Assembly: GCA_965222755.1 (NCBI GenBank)
Contig: CBDCUK010000002.1
Span: 1 to 64,000, forward strand
Source: JABABV01 sp965222755
GTDB taxonomy: Bacteria; Bacillota_I; Bacilli_A; Mycoplasmatales; JABABV01
Direction of reading: 5' to 3'
DNA length: 64,000 bases
The stretch's first letter is position 1, and every line of letters begins with the position of its first letter. Position numbers and translations under genes: made by a program. Below, piece by piece: positions 9,076-19,248 of the stretch. The notes beneath the pieces are model-generated. The model had not been told where the DNA came from. It saw only the letters and a program-made list of their open reading frames with translations, and did no database searches.

Positions 9076-10938
9076 ATGGCTAAGAAATTCAATAACAATC
9101 AAAATATTAATGAATTAAACAATAATTTTACTAAGTTCAAATCTAGGAGAAGACATTATTTAATTTACAATACTTTTGTATTGGGTATGTGCTTAGTAAT
9201 TATAGTAGCTGTATTATTTTCTCTTTATTTATTATTTAACAATAGTAAAAGTAAAATTTATGACAATGATTTTTCACAAGCAGATAAGCCAATAGTTACA
9301 CAAACTAATAGTGACATTACTATTACAATACCCCATAATAACTATTTTATTTTGCAAGAAAAAAAATTTATTGTTAAAAATGATGATGAAAATTATAATG
9401 CTTTTTATTTAGATAAAGAACATTTACTTGATTTTTATCAACAATTTTATTTAAAAGATATGTTCCACGGTCCTGAAATTTCTAATTTAAGAGCAATTTA
9501 TATTGATCAAAATGGATACGATCCTAATAATGGAGCTCTTGGATTTTACACACCTTATGCAGAAACTATTAATTTACGACCTTCATCAATTTTCCTAGCT
9601 TCATCTATTTTAGAGAATATCACACAGACTAACCGTGAAAATAATTTAAAATATGTGATGCAACATGAATATTTACATCATATGGTTAATACTTATTATA
9701 AAAATTATGATAATAATAACGCTAGTAATATTCTGACTAGTGCTAATTATGAAAATGATGGAACTTCAACTTCAAATTTAAAAATGGTTAATACTAATAG
9801 CGAAAATTGAAATAAAGAAATCATGAATAATTATTTCCAAGATCGCCATTATGATACAAATAGTGATATTATTGAAAACAAAAATAATTATTATAAATCA
9901 ATTTCTGATTTTCTTGATGGATATAATCAATTCCCAACAGTTAATAATTTAAATCAAAAAGTTGCCAATACTAAAGAACCAAGTAGATTTATGGCTTCCT
10001 CTTTAATGAATATGTTTAATTCAACAAGTTCACCTTATTATAATGGTGCTAAAAATTCAAATTTAAGTAGTTTATTAACTAGTAGTATTAATAAACCATT
10101 ATCTTTAAATAGTAATTATTATAAAAGTGGAGAACCATCATATGATTGATCTGGAACTGGTTATACGTTAAGTTATGATGAAGTGCTTGTTCGTGACTAT
10201 TGTCAGTTATTCTTAGTCAACCCTTTAATTGATAAAAGTGGAAATCCTCTTGATCTGTACGCAGGTCAACAATCAGTTTTAAATGGCTATTATGAAGATT
10301 ATGCGATTCGTTATAACTATTTATCATCATTGTATGATTATTCTGATAAAAAAGCTAATAATAGCACTTATAAAACATATGGAAATGTTTTGAGTGCTAT
10401 GAATTATGGAAAAACAATATCTTATTTAAATCGTAATGATAATAATTATAGTTTTGGTGGCTATAGCGATAAAAAATATGATTGAATTGTTTTTGATAAT
10501 AGCGATGATAGCACACCAGCTGCTTACAATCATTATGTTAAATTAGATTATAGTCCTTTTTTCACTAATTTAAATATGAAAAATAGTCTCTCATCTAGAA
10601 CTAAATCAATTTCACCAATTTCAGCAATTGACAATAATGAAAAACCATTGTTTTCATTGAAAACAAATCATTATGCATTTCAAACTTCAACTTTCTTTTC
10701 AGGACATAATGCTAATTATTTATATTTTGTAAAAAACACTACTGGCAAATCAACGCCTAATAGCGGAGATCAAATTGAACGTGTAGAATTGAATGCTAAT
10801 AATTGAAATGGTAATAAAACATTAATTTTCAATGGTAATGGTTCTTGATACAATGACAATAGAATTTATCAAAATAATATTACTGGAATGCGATTCATTT
10901 TAAAATCAAATGATAATTTAGCATATTTAAAAGTATAA
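9076..10938 (+). CDS. Membrane-anchored putative zinc metalloprotease (HExxH), 620 aa
   Basis: A large protein with a short cytoplasmic N-terminus, a single helix at about residues 29-54, and a long outside part unusually rich in Asn, Ser and Tyr. HEYLHH at residues 197-202 is an HExxH motif preceded by a hydrophobic/charged helix (NNLKYVMQ), as in zinc proteases. EVLVRDYCQLF (about 367-377) could supply the third ligand. I associate this layout with the Mollicute surface protein family named after M. pulmonis MYPU_1760, from memory and unverified. It stands alone between trmB and tRNA-His, with GGGGG as a ribosome site. Probably a surface or secreted protease acting on host or envelope proteins. 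Confidence 0.75.
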
Positions 10939-10965
10939 ATTAAATGTTAATATTATCTTTTACAA

Positions 10966-10994
10966 TTGACTTAATCTTATTAATACTTTATAAT
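10966..10994 (+). promoter_or_regulatory. Promoter of tRNA-His
   Basis: TTGACT (10966-10971), 17-base spacer, TATAAT (10989-10994): a near-consensus sigma-70 type promoter. Transcription would start near 11001, about 35 bases before the tRNA. Confidence 0.85.
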
Positions 10995-11035
10995 ATGTAG
11001 AGTAAAAATATTTTTTACATTTTATAAATTTTAAT

Positions 11036-11113
11036 GGCGGGTATGGTGAAGTCGGTTAACACACTGGATTGTGGTTCCAGCATTCGCGGGTTCGAGCCCC
11101 GTTACTCGCCCCA
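11036..11113 (+). tRNA. tRNA-His (anticodon GTG)
   Basis: Full cloverleaf: a 7-bp acceptor stem, the D arm around GGTGAAGTCGGTTAACAC, an anticodon stem CTGGA/TCCAG with loop TTGTGGT (anticodon GTG), and a T arm with GTTCGAG. The extra G at position -1 (11036) paired with C73 is the His identity mark. The CCA end is encoded (11111-11113). One G-T pair lies in the acceptor stem. The small membrane gene at 11164 may be co-transcribed from the same promoter. Confidence 0.97.
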
Positions 11114-11163
11114 TATGGTTTATTCCATCCGATTAAAGATAAAAAAGGAAGTTTGGATAATTA

Positions 11164-11370
11164 ATGATAAAGTTTTTTCTAAACAATAAATATAGAGATT
11201 TTATGCATAAAGCATTATTAACTATTTTAGTAATTTCTTTAGTTATTGTTTTAACAATTGGTTCATTTTATGGTGGTATTACGTTAATTAAAACGCATGC
11301 TGAAAATAAAAGTAACTGATTAACACATTCTCATGGTAACGATTTTCCTTCAAACTTAATTTTATTTTAA
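11164..11370 (+). CDS. Hypothetical small membrane protein, 68 aa
   Basis: No family recognised. It starts MIKFFLNNKYRDFMHKALL, has one hydrophobic helix at about residues 17-40 (ending with a Gly-rich FYGGI), and a short polar tail with two His (THSHGND). An AAAAAGGAAG ribosome site lies 14 bases before the ATG, which is rather far. An in-frame TGA codes Trp. It lies between tRNA-His and a bidirectional terminator, so the unit tRNA-His plus this gene probably forms one transcript. Confidence 0.6.
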
Positions 11371-11372
11371 AT

Positions 11373-11406
11373 AAAAAAAGAATCAATATAAATGATTCTT
11401 TTTTTT
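11373..11406 (+). terminator. Bidirectional intrinsic terminator
   Basis: Inverted repeat AAAAAAAGAATCA / TGATTCTTTTTTT with a 7-base loop between two converging genes. A- and T-rich flanks serve both strands. Confidence 0.85.
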
Positions 11407-11428
11407 ATGTGGATTAATATTTAGGTAA

Positions 11429-12445
11429 TTATTTTTTGTTTTTTAAAACTGAAGTATAAAAAATAGGACTTAGTTTAGGGTTTAATGCTTTGGCAACTGC
11501 ACTAATAGCATTAACAGCATCACCAAGATCAGAACTTAATACATGGCTTTTACCAGGATAAGTACAACAACCACCAGCTGCATAAAAATTATTAATATTA
11601 GTTTCTTGCAATGAATTAACACTAATTTTATTCATACTTCCTCTTGTTAAATTGTTAAAAAGTTCTTGTTTAAAAGGAGTGCAAACTTGACCATATTGAA
11701 TTAAAAAACAATCACTATTTAATGTTTTTAGAGTTTGATCAACATTATGCTTTATTGTAATTGAGTTAACTTTTTGATCATTACTAGAATAATCAACTAC
11801 TGAATAATCATTATAAAAATTAATATTATTTTTTTTTGCTTTAGTTACATTGCTAGTTTTTGCACGGAATTCTGCTCGACGATGAATAATGTTGATTTCG
11901 CAATTAGGGTGCTTAATTTTAAAATGATTTGCTCAATCAATAGCACTGTCACCACCACCAAAAATAGTTAGACTATTTTTAATTAAATTATTTGCGCCAA
12001 CTTGGTAAAAGACATTATTAAATTTTTGATTTTTTAATATTGGCATCTGTCTAGGTGAAAACTTTCCATTACCAGTAGTCATTAATATCTTTTTAAAGTT
12101 AATAATTTCTTGATTATTAAAACTAACTGTGAAAAAATTATCATTTTCAGATCGAGAAATATTAATAATTTCAGTATTTAGTTTTAAACCAAAACCATTA
12201 GCATTATATTGAAACTGCTGATATAAATTATTTGCAATATCATTACCGGTAATTTTTACATAACCTGGGAAATCATAGACAAATTTATCACCAAATAAGT
12301 ATTTGGGTTGACCACCATAATCGTTATTAGAATCAATGATACAACCACTAAGTTCTCTCAGACCAGCATAAACTCCTGCAAACAATCCAGTTGGTCCTGC
12401 ACCAATTATCAATAAATCCTTTAAGTTTAATTTATTATTTTCCAT
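11429..12445 (-). CDS. Ferredoxin/flavodoxin-NADP reductase-type flavoprotein (TrxB-like fold)
   Basis: Two-dinucleotide-binding-domain flavoprotein. FAD-binding IIGAGPTGLFAGVYAG (residues 13-28), GGQPKYLFG and VYDFPGY match type-2 ferredoxin-NADP reductases (YumC family). The NAD(P) site is TIFGGGDSAIDW. The CxxC pair that thioredoxin reductase carries just before that region is absent, so I favour the FNR2-type call. The FAD-contacting end reads AAGGCCTYPGKSHVLSSDLG, where family members usually have GD in place of GG. Length 338 aa. ATG 12445 was chosen over the GTG six bases upstream because AAAGGGG lies at proper distance only from the ATG. The electron partner is not visible here. Confidence 0.85.
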
Positions 12446-12582
12446 AAACACCCCTTTAAAGTCTGTATAATTTTAGCATAATATTATATAGCAAACAATT
12501 AATACATATTTTAAAATGATAATATTATTCCTTGGTCTTGTTAAATGAGTATCATAAGTAGTATAATAATAAAGGTGAAAAT

Positions 12583-13023
12583 ATGAAAAAAATCATTACA
12601 AATGAATTAGAAACCGAAGCTTTAGCGAAAGAAATACTACCAAGTTTTATTAAACGCAAAATTATTTTATTGTATGGTGATTTAGGTAGTGGTAAAACAA
12701 CTTTTACTAAATATTTAGCAAAAGCTTTAAGAATCAAAGACTCTGTAAAGAGTCCAACTTTTAATATTATGAAAAGATATCCAATTGATAATCAGTTAGT
12801 AGATAAAGATATTGAATTTTTAATTCATATTGATGCTTATCGTCTTAATGGTGGAGGCGAAGAATTTTTAGATGAGATATTTAATAATTTAACAGTGATC
12901 GAATGAGCCGGTAATTTAGATGTAAAATTTCCAGATGCAATTAGAATTGATATTAAAATTAATGATTTAAATCAAAGGATTTTTGAAATTTGTAATTGTG
13001 CTCATTTATTAGAAAGGCAATAG
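12583..13023 (+). CDS. tsaE: tRNA threonylcarbamoyladenosine biosynthesis ATPase TsaE
   Basis: ATPase helping TsaB/TsaD make t6A37 in ANN-decoding tRNAs. LLYGDLGSGKTTFTKYLAKAL (about residues 29-49) is the P-loop in the form typical of TsaE. SPTFNIMKRY, HIDAYRLNGGGEEFLDE and the Trp (TGA) in IEWAGN are family marks. Length 146 aa. It heads the run tsaE-tsaB-tsaD. A TATAAT (12562-12567) preceded at 18 bases by TTGTTA lies close upstream, but the predicted start would leave almost no leader. Confidence 0.95.
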
Positions 13024-13034
13024 GTAATATTTAT

Positions 13035-13586
13035 ATGAATTTATTTCTAGACACTTCAAATTCTTATTTTTGTTTTTTTTTATTTAACAAAAAAAATGAA
13101 TTAATATTTGAAAAAAATGTACTTGGTAATCGCCGACATAGTGAATTACTACCAGCAACTTTTTATGAAGCTATCAAAAAATCAGAATTAAAAATAAATG
13201 AATTAGAAAATATTTATTTAGCACTTGGTCCTGGTAGTTATACAGGAATGAGAATTGGATTAACTTTTGTTAAAACTTTAAAATTAATTAATCCTAATGT
13301 AAAAATTTATTTTATTCAAAGCCCTCAATTGTATACAGATGTTAACTTCACAGGATATCATATTATCGATGCTCGAGGTGGAATTTTCTATGTTTCTACA
13401 ATCACAAATGGAAAATTAATTAATATTAAAGTTTCCGAAAATAAAGCTGATAGTTCTAAAAATTTAAGAGTTTCTTTTAATAATTTATTAGAACATATTA
13501 AAAAAGATCATTTTAAAATAGAAAATAATATTTTTGAATTTAAATTAAATTATTATAAATCATTGAATTTTAGAAAGTTGAAATAA
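13035..13586 (+). CDS. tsaB: tRNA threonylcarbamoyladenosine biosynthesis protein TsaB
   Basis: Non-catalytic partner of TsaD in t6A formation, ASKHA fold. FLDTSNSYFCFFLF starts the fold. NRRHSELLPATFYEA and YLALGPGSYTGMRIGLTFVKTL (about residues 64-85) are the TsaB motifs. At 183 aa it is shorter than many TsaB, with the C-terminal part reduced. An earlier in-frame GTG at 12996 lies inside tsaE. ATG 13035 fits the family N-terminus exactly, so I use it. tsaD starts one base after the stop. Confidence 0.93.
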   Translation: MNLFLDTSNSYFCFFLFNKKNELIFEKNVLGNRRHSELLPATFYEAIKKSELKINELENIYLALGPGSYTGMRIGLTFVKTLKLINPNVKIYFIQSPQLYTDVNFTGYHIIDARGGIFYVSTITNGKLINIKVSENKADSSKNLRVSFNNLLEHIKKDHFKIENNIFEFKLNYYKSLNFRKLK

Positions 13587-13587
13587 T

Positions 13588-14589
13588 ATGATAAAAACAG
13601 AACAATATTTATTAGCAATTGAAAGTAGCTGTGATGAAACAGGGATCGCTATTATGAAAAATGGTAAATTAGTTGCTAATAAAATAATATCTCAAATTGA
13701 TAAATTTGTTGATTATGGCGGGGTCATTCCAGAATTATCTTCAAGATTTCATCAATACAACATTCCTTTTGTATTAAATTCAGCTCTAGAAGAAGCAGGA
13801 ATAAAACTTTCAGACATTGATATAGTGGCTTATACTTATGGTCCAGGATTAATAGGAGCACTTCAAATAGGAGCTATTTTTGCGAAAACAATTGCGATAT
13901 CTTATAATATCCCACTTATTCCAATTCATCATTTAGAAGGTCATATCCATAGCGCTAATATTGAAAGTGAAATAATTTATCCAGCATTAGCTTTAATTGT
14001 TTCTGGTGGTCATACTGAGTTAGTTTATATGGAAAAAATGTTTGATTATAATATTATTGGATCAACTAGAGATGATGCTGTTGGGGAATGTTATGACAAA
14101 GTTGCTCGTGTGCTCGGTCTCGAATATCCTGGTGGTCCAAAAATTGACGAATTAAGCATTGAAGGTCACGCGGCTTATAAACTAAAAATGCCACTTGATG
14201 ATGACAGTTTTGATTTTTCATTTTCTGGTTTAAAATCTTCTTTTTTAAATTTATATAATAAATTAAAAAGATCTCATGAATTAATCAATGAAGCTGATTT
14301 AGCAGCTTCATTACAGCATAGCGCAGTATCGATTTTAATTAAAAAAACGAAAGCAGCAGTTACTGAATACAAACCAACAACAGTGGTTTTATGTGGTGGA
14401 GTTAGCGCTAATAAATATTTACGTGCACAAATTATGAAATTACGAAATACTAATGTTATAATTCCTGCTTTTAAATATTGTACTGATAATGGAGCAATGA
14501 TTGCACAAGCTGCTTGAAACCGATTTATTAATAATAATTTTGAAAATAATTACTTTAAAGAAACGAAATCAAGCGATAAATTACAATAA
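13588..14589 (+). CDS. tsaD: tRNA N6-adenosine threonylcarbamoyltransferase TsaD
   Basis: Transfers the threonylcarbamoyl group from TC-AMP to A37 of tRNAs. LAIESSCDETGIAI (residues 9-22), IHHLEGHIHSA with the metal-binding His pair (about 111-115), IVSGGHTELVYM, GECYDKVARVLGLEYPGGPKID, and CTDNGAMIAQAAW near the end are all intact. Length 333 aa. The downstream intergenic region carries the promoter for the peroxiredoxin gene. Confidence 0.97.
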
Positions 14590-14613
14590 ATTTATATTAG
14601 TATTTTTTTTTGA

Positions 14614-14619
14614 TATAAT
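14614..14619 (+). promoter_or_regulatory. Probable -10 element of the peroxiredoxin gene
   Basis: TATAAT preceded by TGA and a T8 run. No good -35 hexamer is seen at 17 bases. It is placed about 40 bases before the ATG. Confidence 0.45.
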
Positions 14620-14660
14620 ATATCTAATTTGTTTTTATAAAAAAACTTGGAGGTTAAAAT

Positions 14661-15257
14661 ATGAATAACAAAAATACTAATAATTGTAATCATTCTAATA
14701 GCAATGAAGTTTACATCGGGAAACAAGCACCAGACTTTACAATGGAAGCTTTTTTACCAGATGGAACATTTGGAGAAGTTAGTTTAAAAGCTAATAAAGC
14801 AGCTAACAAATGAACAATTTTATACTTCTATCCTGCAGACTTTACGTTTGTTTGTCCAACAGAAATTCGTGAATTATCAAAATTAACTAAAGATTTTCAC
14901 GCAGAAAATGCTGAAGTTATTGCTGTATCTGTTGATTCAACTTTTTCACATATGCATTGATTCAAAGGTGATCTTGGAAGAATAGAACACCCAATGGCAT
15001 CTGATAAAACTCATAAATACGCAAAATTATATCGTGTTTATGATGATGAAAAAGGAGTTTCTTGACGTGGATTGTTTATTATTGATCCTGAAGGAATTCT
15101 GTGAGCTCAATATGTAACCAACGGTGAAGTAGGTCGTAATGCTGAAGAAGCACTACGTTTAATCCGAGCATCAAAAGCTGCTAAAGATGGTAAATTAGTA
15201 CCATGTAATTGAAAACCTTCTGATGCATTTTTAAAGAAAAATAATTCTAATACTTAA
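14661..15257 (+). CDS. Typical 2-Cys peroxiredoxin (AhpC/Prx type)
   Basis: Thiol peroxidase that reduces H2O2 and organic peroxides. YFYPADFTFVCPTEIRELS contains the peroxidatic Cys65. VPCNWKP near the end holds the resolving Cys182. SVDSTFSHMHWF, the Arg of WRGLFIIDPEG and the C-terminal tail fit the AhpC/Prx1 subgroup. Length 198 aa, with an N-terminal Asn-rich extension of about 15 residues (NNKNTNNCNHSNSN) that contains an extra Cys. No AhpF is seen nearby. The reductant could be a thioredoxin, or glutathione made by the GshF at 54136. A strong GGAGG ribosome site precedes the ATG. Confidence 0.95.
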
Positions 15258-15266
15258 AATAATTTT

Positions 15267-15306
15267 TTGCAAAACACACAAATTCAACAATTTGTGTGTT
15301 TTGCAA
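15267..15306 (+). other. Perfect 18-bp hairpin between prx and thiN-like gene
   Basis: Two 18-base arms (left 15267-15284, right 15289-15306) are exact reverse complements around a CAAC loop. No T run follows, only TAATAAGG with the next ribosome site. It is therefore not a classical terminator; it may protect the prx message end or attenuate the downstream gene. Confidence 0.8.
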
Positions 15307-15327
15307 TAATAAGGAGTTGCTTATATA

Positions 15328-15945
15328 ATGATTAAAAGAGCTATCATAGTAACTAAATATTTAAGTAAAAAACCTCATTTTAATGGCGATTATATTGGTG
15401 TTGAAAACGGAATTAATTATTTAAAATCACAAAATATCACTATGGTAAAAGCGATGTGTGATTTGGATAGTGTTATTAACGAAGAAAAACAAAAAGAAAT
15501 TATTAATATGAGTAACTTTATTCATAAAAAAGATCAAATCATTAGTGATAGTGAATATGCAATTAAGTGAGCTATTAAAAATAATTATCAAGAAATTTAT
15601 TTAATTACTGGCGGATCAAGATTAGATATGGATATTCATACTTTTAATTTAGTTTTAAAATATAATATCGTTGCGATCATTAACAACGAACATTTAATTA
15701 TTAATTTAAAATATGGGATAAACAAAATTTCACCATTAACAGTTAATGCTTTTTTTAATATTTTTGCTTTCAATAACACAATTATAAATATTAAAAAAGC
15801 ACTTTATAACGTTGAAAATTATCAAGTTTTAAAGCACGATACCAGATTAGTTAGCAATCAGTTTGTTAATAATAATTCTATAGAAGTTGAAGTTTTAGAT
15901 AAAAACGCTCAACTAGTGTTAACTGCTAGTCCTTATGATAAATAA
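15328..15945 (+). CDS. Thiamine pyrophosphokinase-like protein (ThiN family), divergent
   Basis: ThiN converts thiamine to thiamine pyrophosphate using ATP. The overall pattern matches: MVKAMCDLDSVINEEK stands where ThiN has xxxGDFDSVxxEE, HKKDQIISDSEYAIKWA where it has EKDxTDxxxALxWA, and LITGGSRLDMDIHTFNLV where it has GxTGGRxDHxLxNL. Several usual key residues differ: G to C in the GDxDS motif, T to S before D, and DH to DM in the last motif. It may be an active but diverged enzyme or one with a changed substrate. Length 205 aa. In many Firmicutes and Mollicutes thiN lies next to rpe/rsgA; here it is far from them. It sits upstream of folD. Confidence 0.72.
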
Positions 15946-15967
15946 ATTTTGAGAAGAGTCTGATAAT

Positions 15968-16813
15968 ATGACAAAAATTCTAAACGGGACATTGGTAGCT
16001 CGTAAAATTATCGATAATATCAAAACAGAAATCAAAACAAATAATTTAAAACTTAAATTAGTTATAATTTTAATTGGTGATGATCGATCTAGCGAAATAT
16101 ATGTAGCACATAAAATGAAAAAATGTGATGAAGTTAATATTGCTACTGAATTAGTTAAATTTAATAATGATATTGATTTTGAATCAATAATTAGTAATAT
16201 TAACAAATTAAATAATGATGATAGTGTTACTGGGATATTATTACAATTACCGCTACCAAAACATTTACAAAAAAATCAAAAATTATTATTAGATGCTATT
16301 AATCCATTAAAAGATGTTGATGGTCTTAATTATTTAAATATTATCCAACGTAAAAATAATCAAAATGGTATCATTCCAGCAACACCTAAAGGAATTTTAG
16401 AATTACTAAAATATTATGATGTTAAATTAATTAATAAAAATATTTGTATTATCGGAACAAGTATTATTGTTGGACAACCTTTAGCTATTGAGTTTAGAAA
16501 TAAAAATATTAATTATGTTTGTCTTGATCGCGAAACAGATAATAAAATTTTTATTGAAACTCTAAAAAACGCCGATATTATTATTAGTGCGACAGGTGTA
16601 AAACATTTGATTAACAGTAGAGATCAAGTTAAAAAAAATGTTGTTTTAATTGATGTTGGTATTTGTAAGACAAAAACTAAGAAAATTTATGGGGATATTA
16701 ATACTGATAAATTCATTGGATATGCTAATGCTATTACTCCTGTTCCTGGTGGTGTTGGTCCTATGACAATTGCTGCTTTATTAGAAAACATATTAATTAT
16801 TAATAAATGGTAG
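15968..16813 (+). CDS. folD: Bifunctional methylenetetrahydrofolate dehydrogenase / cyclohydrolase FolD
   Basis: Interconverts 5,10-methylene-THF and 10-formyl-THF with NADP, feeding formyl groups to initiator tRNA and purines. IGDDRSSEIYVAHKMKKCDE carries the catalytic Tyr/Lys (YVxxKxKxC). TGILLQLPLPKHL, PLKDVDGLNYLN, ICIIGTSIIVGQP (the GxSxxVGxP NADP loop, with T for R at the next position) and ITPVPGGVGPMTIA are present. Length 281 aa, complete, ending in a rare TGG Trp codon followed by TAG. A GAAGAG ribosome site precedes the ATG. Confidence 0.96.
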   Translation: MTKILNGTLVARKIIDNIKTEIKTNNLKLKLVIILIGDDRSSEIYVAHKMKKCDEVNIATELVKFNNDIDFESIISNINKLNNDDSVTGILLQLPLPKHLQKNQKLLLDAINPLKDVDGLNYLNIIQRKNNQNGIIPATPKGILELLKYYDVKLINKNICIIGTSIIVGQPLAIEFRNKNINYVCLDRETDNKIFIETLKNADIIISATGVKHLINSRDQVKKNVVLIDVGICKTKTKKIYGDINTDKFIGYANAITPVPGGVGPMTIAALLENILIINKW

Positions 16814-16875
16814 TAATATATATAATATAAAATAGTATAAAAAATTAATTAATTACCCGAAAGGAAATCGATTTT

Positions 16876-18243
16876 ATGATTATACACGAAATATTATCAA
16901 ACCCAGAAAAATATTTAGAAAAAGAAATTACAATTAAATCTTGAGTAACTTTTAATCGTAGTTCTAACCGTATAGGTTTTTTAACGATTAATGATGGAAC
17001 TAAATTTGAAAGTTTACAAGTTGTTTACAAAAAAGATATCTTAGAAAATTTTGCAGAAATTGCTAAATTATTAGGAGCAAGTTCAGTTGAAATAACTGCT
17101 AAATTTGTTAAATCAAATGCCAAAGGACAAGATTTTGAACTTTTTGCTAATAAAATAATAATTTTAAAATCAGTTGATTCAGATTATCCTTTACAAAAAA
17201 AAGAACATACTTTTGAATTTTTAAGAGAAATTGCTCATTTACGTCCAAAAACAAATGTTTTTAGAGCGGTATTTAAAATCAGGTCAGTTCTTGGACAGTT
17301 AATTCATCAATTTTTTATGTCAGAAAAATATTTATGAGTTCACGCTCCAATAATTACTGAAAATGATGCTGAGGGTGCAGGAGAAAGTTTTATTGTTACA
17401 ACTCGTACTGATGATAAATATGAACAAGATTTCTTTTCAAAGAAAGCATCTTTAACAGTATCAGGACAATTATCAGCCGAAGCTTACGCCCAAGCATTTC
17501 GTAAAGTATATAGTTTTGGACCTACTTTTAGAGCTGAAAAATCTAATACTCAAAGACATGCAGCTGAATTTTGAATGTTAGAACCAGAATTAGCATTTGG
17601 TGATTTAATGGATGATTTAGAATTAGCAGAAAAATTAATTAAATTCTTAATTATTAATACATTAGATAAATGTCAAGAAGAATTAACATATCTAAATGAT
17701 AAAATTGATAATAAATTAATCGAGAAGTTAAGCAATGTAGCTAATAAAAAATTTAATATTTTAGAATATCGTGATGCAATTAAGATTTTAATTACTGCTC
17801 AAGAAAATGGACATGAATTTGAATTTAAGAACATTAAATTTGGTATTGACTTAGCAACTGAACATGAAAAATATTTAGCAGAAATACATTGTCAAGGTCC
17901 GGTTTTTGTAATTAATTATCCAAAGAATATCAAAGCATTTTACATGCGTTTAAATGATGATCAAGAAACTGTCGCTGCTTTTGATTTATTAGTTCCTGGA
18001 ATTGGTGAATTAGTTGGTGGATCACAACGTGAAGAACGTTATCAAGTTTTAGAATCACGTATGAAAGAACTAAATATCAGTACCGAAGAACTAGGGTGAT
18101 ATTTAGAAATGCGCCGTTTTGGGAGTTCAAAAAGTTGTGGATTTGGATTAGGTTTCGAAAGATTAGTAATGTACTTTACAAGTATGGCAAATATTAGAGA
18201 TGTTATTTCATTTCCTCGAACACCAAAAAATCTTAAATTTTAA
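16876..18243 (+). CDS. asnS: Asparagine--tRNA ligase
   Basis: Class IIb aminoacyl-tRNA synthetase. The N-terminal OB fold (ITIKSWVTFNRSSNRIGFLTIND) binds the anticodon. The catalytic core has motif 2 in YSFGPTFRAEKSNTQRHAAEFWMLEPEL and motif 3 in GFGLGFERLVMYFT near the end. AEGAGESFIVTT and YPKNIKAFYMRLND distinguish AsnRS from AspRS. Length 455 aa. Four TGA Trp codons fall at conserved positions. AAAGGAAA precedes the ATG. No T-box leader could be seen in the 62-base upstream gap. Confidence 0.96.
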
Positions 18244-18255
18244 GGAGAATAAATT

Positions 18256-19248
18256 ATGGAAATATTAGTTACTGGAGGAGCTGGCTATATCGGTTCCCAC
18301 ACAGTTAAAGAATTACAAAAAAAAAATCATAAAGTTATTGTAATTGATAATTTAAGTTCCGGGCATAAAGGAACATTAAATAAAGACGTGGTTTTTTACA
18401 AAGGAAATATTAATAATCGTGAATTATTAGATAAAATTTTTAATAATCACAACATTAATACAGTTATGAATTTTGCAGCTGATATTTCAGTGGCCGAATC
18501 AGTCAACAAACCATTAAAATATTTTACTAATAACAGTAGTAATTTTGCAGTTCTTCTAGATGCTATGCGTCGTAACAATATTAAAAATATTGTTTTTTCT
18601 TCAACTGCTGCCGTTTATGGTGAAGTTAAAAAAATTCCTCTATTAGAAACAGCCCCACTATCACCGATCAATCCTTATGGATTTTCAAAAATGGTTAGTG
18701 AAGAATTAACAAAATATTGCGCTGAAGCATATGGTTTAAATTATGTTATTTTTCGCTACTTTAATGTGGCTGGAGCTAGTATAGATGGAGATATAGGTTT
18801 ATGCCCACAAGATAATCCTTTAACACATTTAATTCCAGTTGTCGTTGAAAAAGCACTTGGAATTCGTGATCAATTATCAGTTTATGGTAGTGGTTTAAAA
18901 ACCAGAGATGGTAGTTGTATTCGTGATTATATTCATGTTAGTGATTTAGCATATGCCCATGTTTTAGCTTTAAAACCATTATTAAATAATAAATCCGGGA
19001 TTTATAATTTAGGTTCTAATAGCGGGTATAGTGTTCTAGAAGTAATTCATACTTGTGAAGAGATTATTGGTTCAAAAATCGCATATCAAGTAGTGGATCG
19101 TCGTCCTGGGGACCCGATTGCTTTAGTTGCTGATGCAACAAAAGCACACCAAGAACTTAATTGAACACCAAAATATAAGTTATTTGATATCATTAAAAGT
19201 GATATCGCTTGACGTAAAAAATTAGCATCCGGATTTAAATATGAATAA
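18256..19248 (+). CDS. galE: UDP-glucose 4-epimerase
   Basis: Short-chain dehydrogenase-type epimerase interconverting UDP-glucose and UDP-galactose, used for glycolipid and surface sugar synthesis. NAD-binding VTGGAGYIGSHTV at residues 5-17; active-site NPYGFSKMVSEE with the YxxxK pair; YFNVAGA; and TRDGSCIRDYIHVSDLA are canonical GalE motifs. Length 330 aa. asnS lies 12 bases upstream. The last bases overlap the start of the RDD gene by 8 bases, so the two are translationally coupled. Confidence 0.95.

Noticed and set aside
12996..13034. GTG 12996 as start of tsaB
   Set aside because: It overlaps the tsaE end in another frame; the TsaB family begins at the MNLFLDTS sequence coded from ATG 13035.
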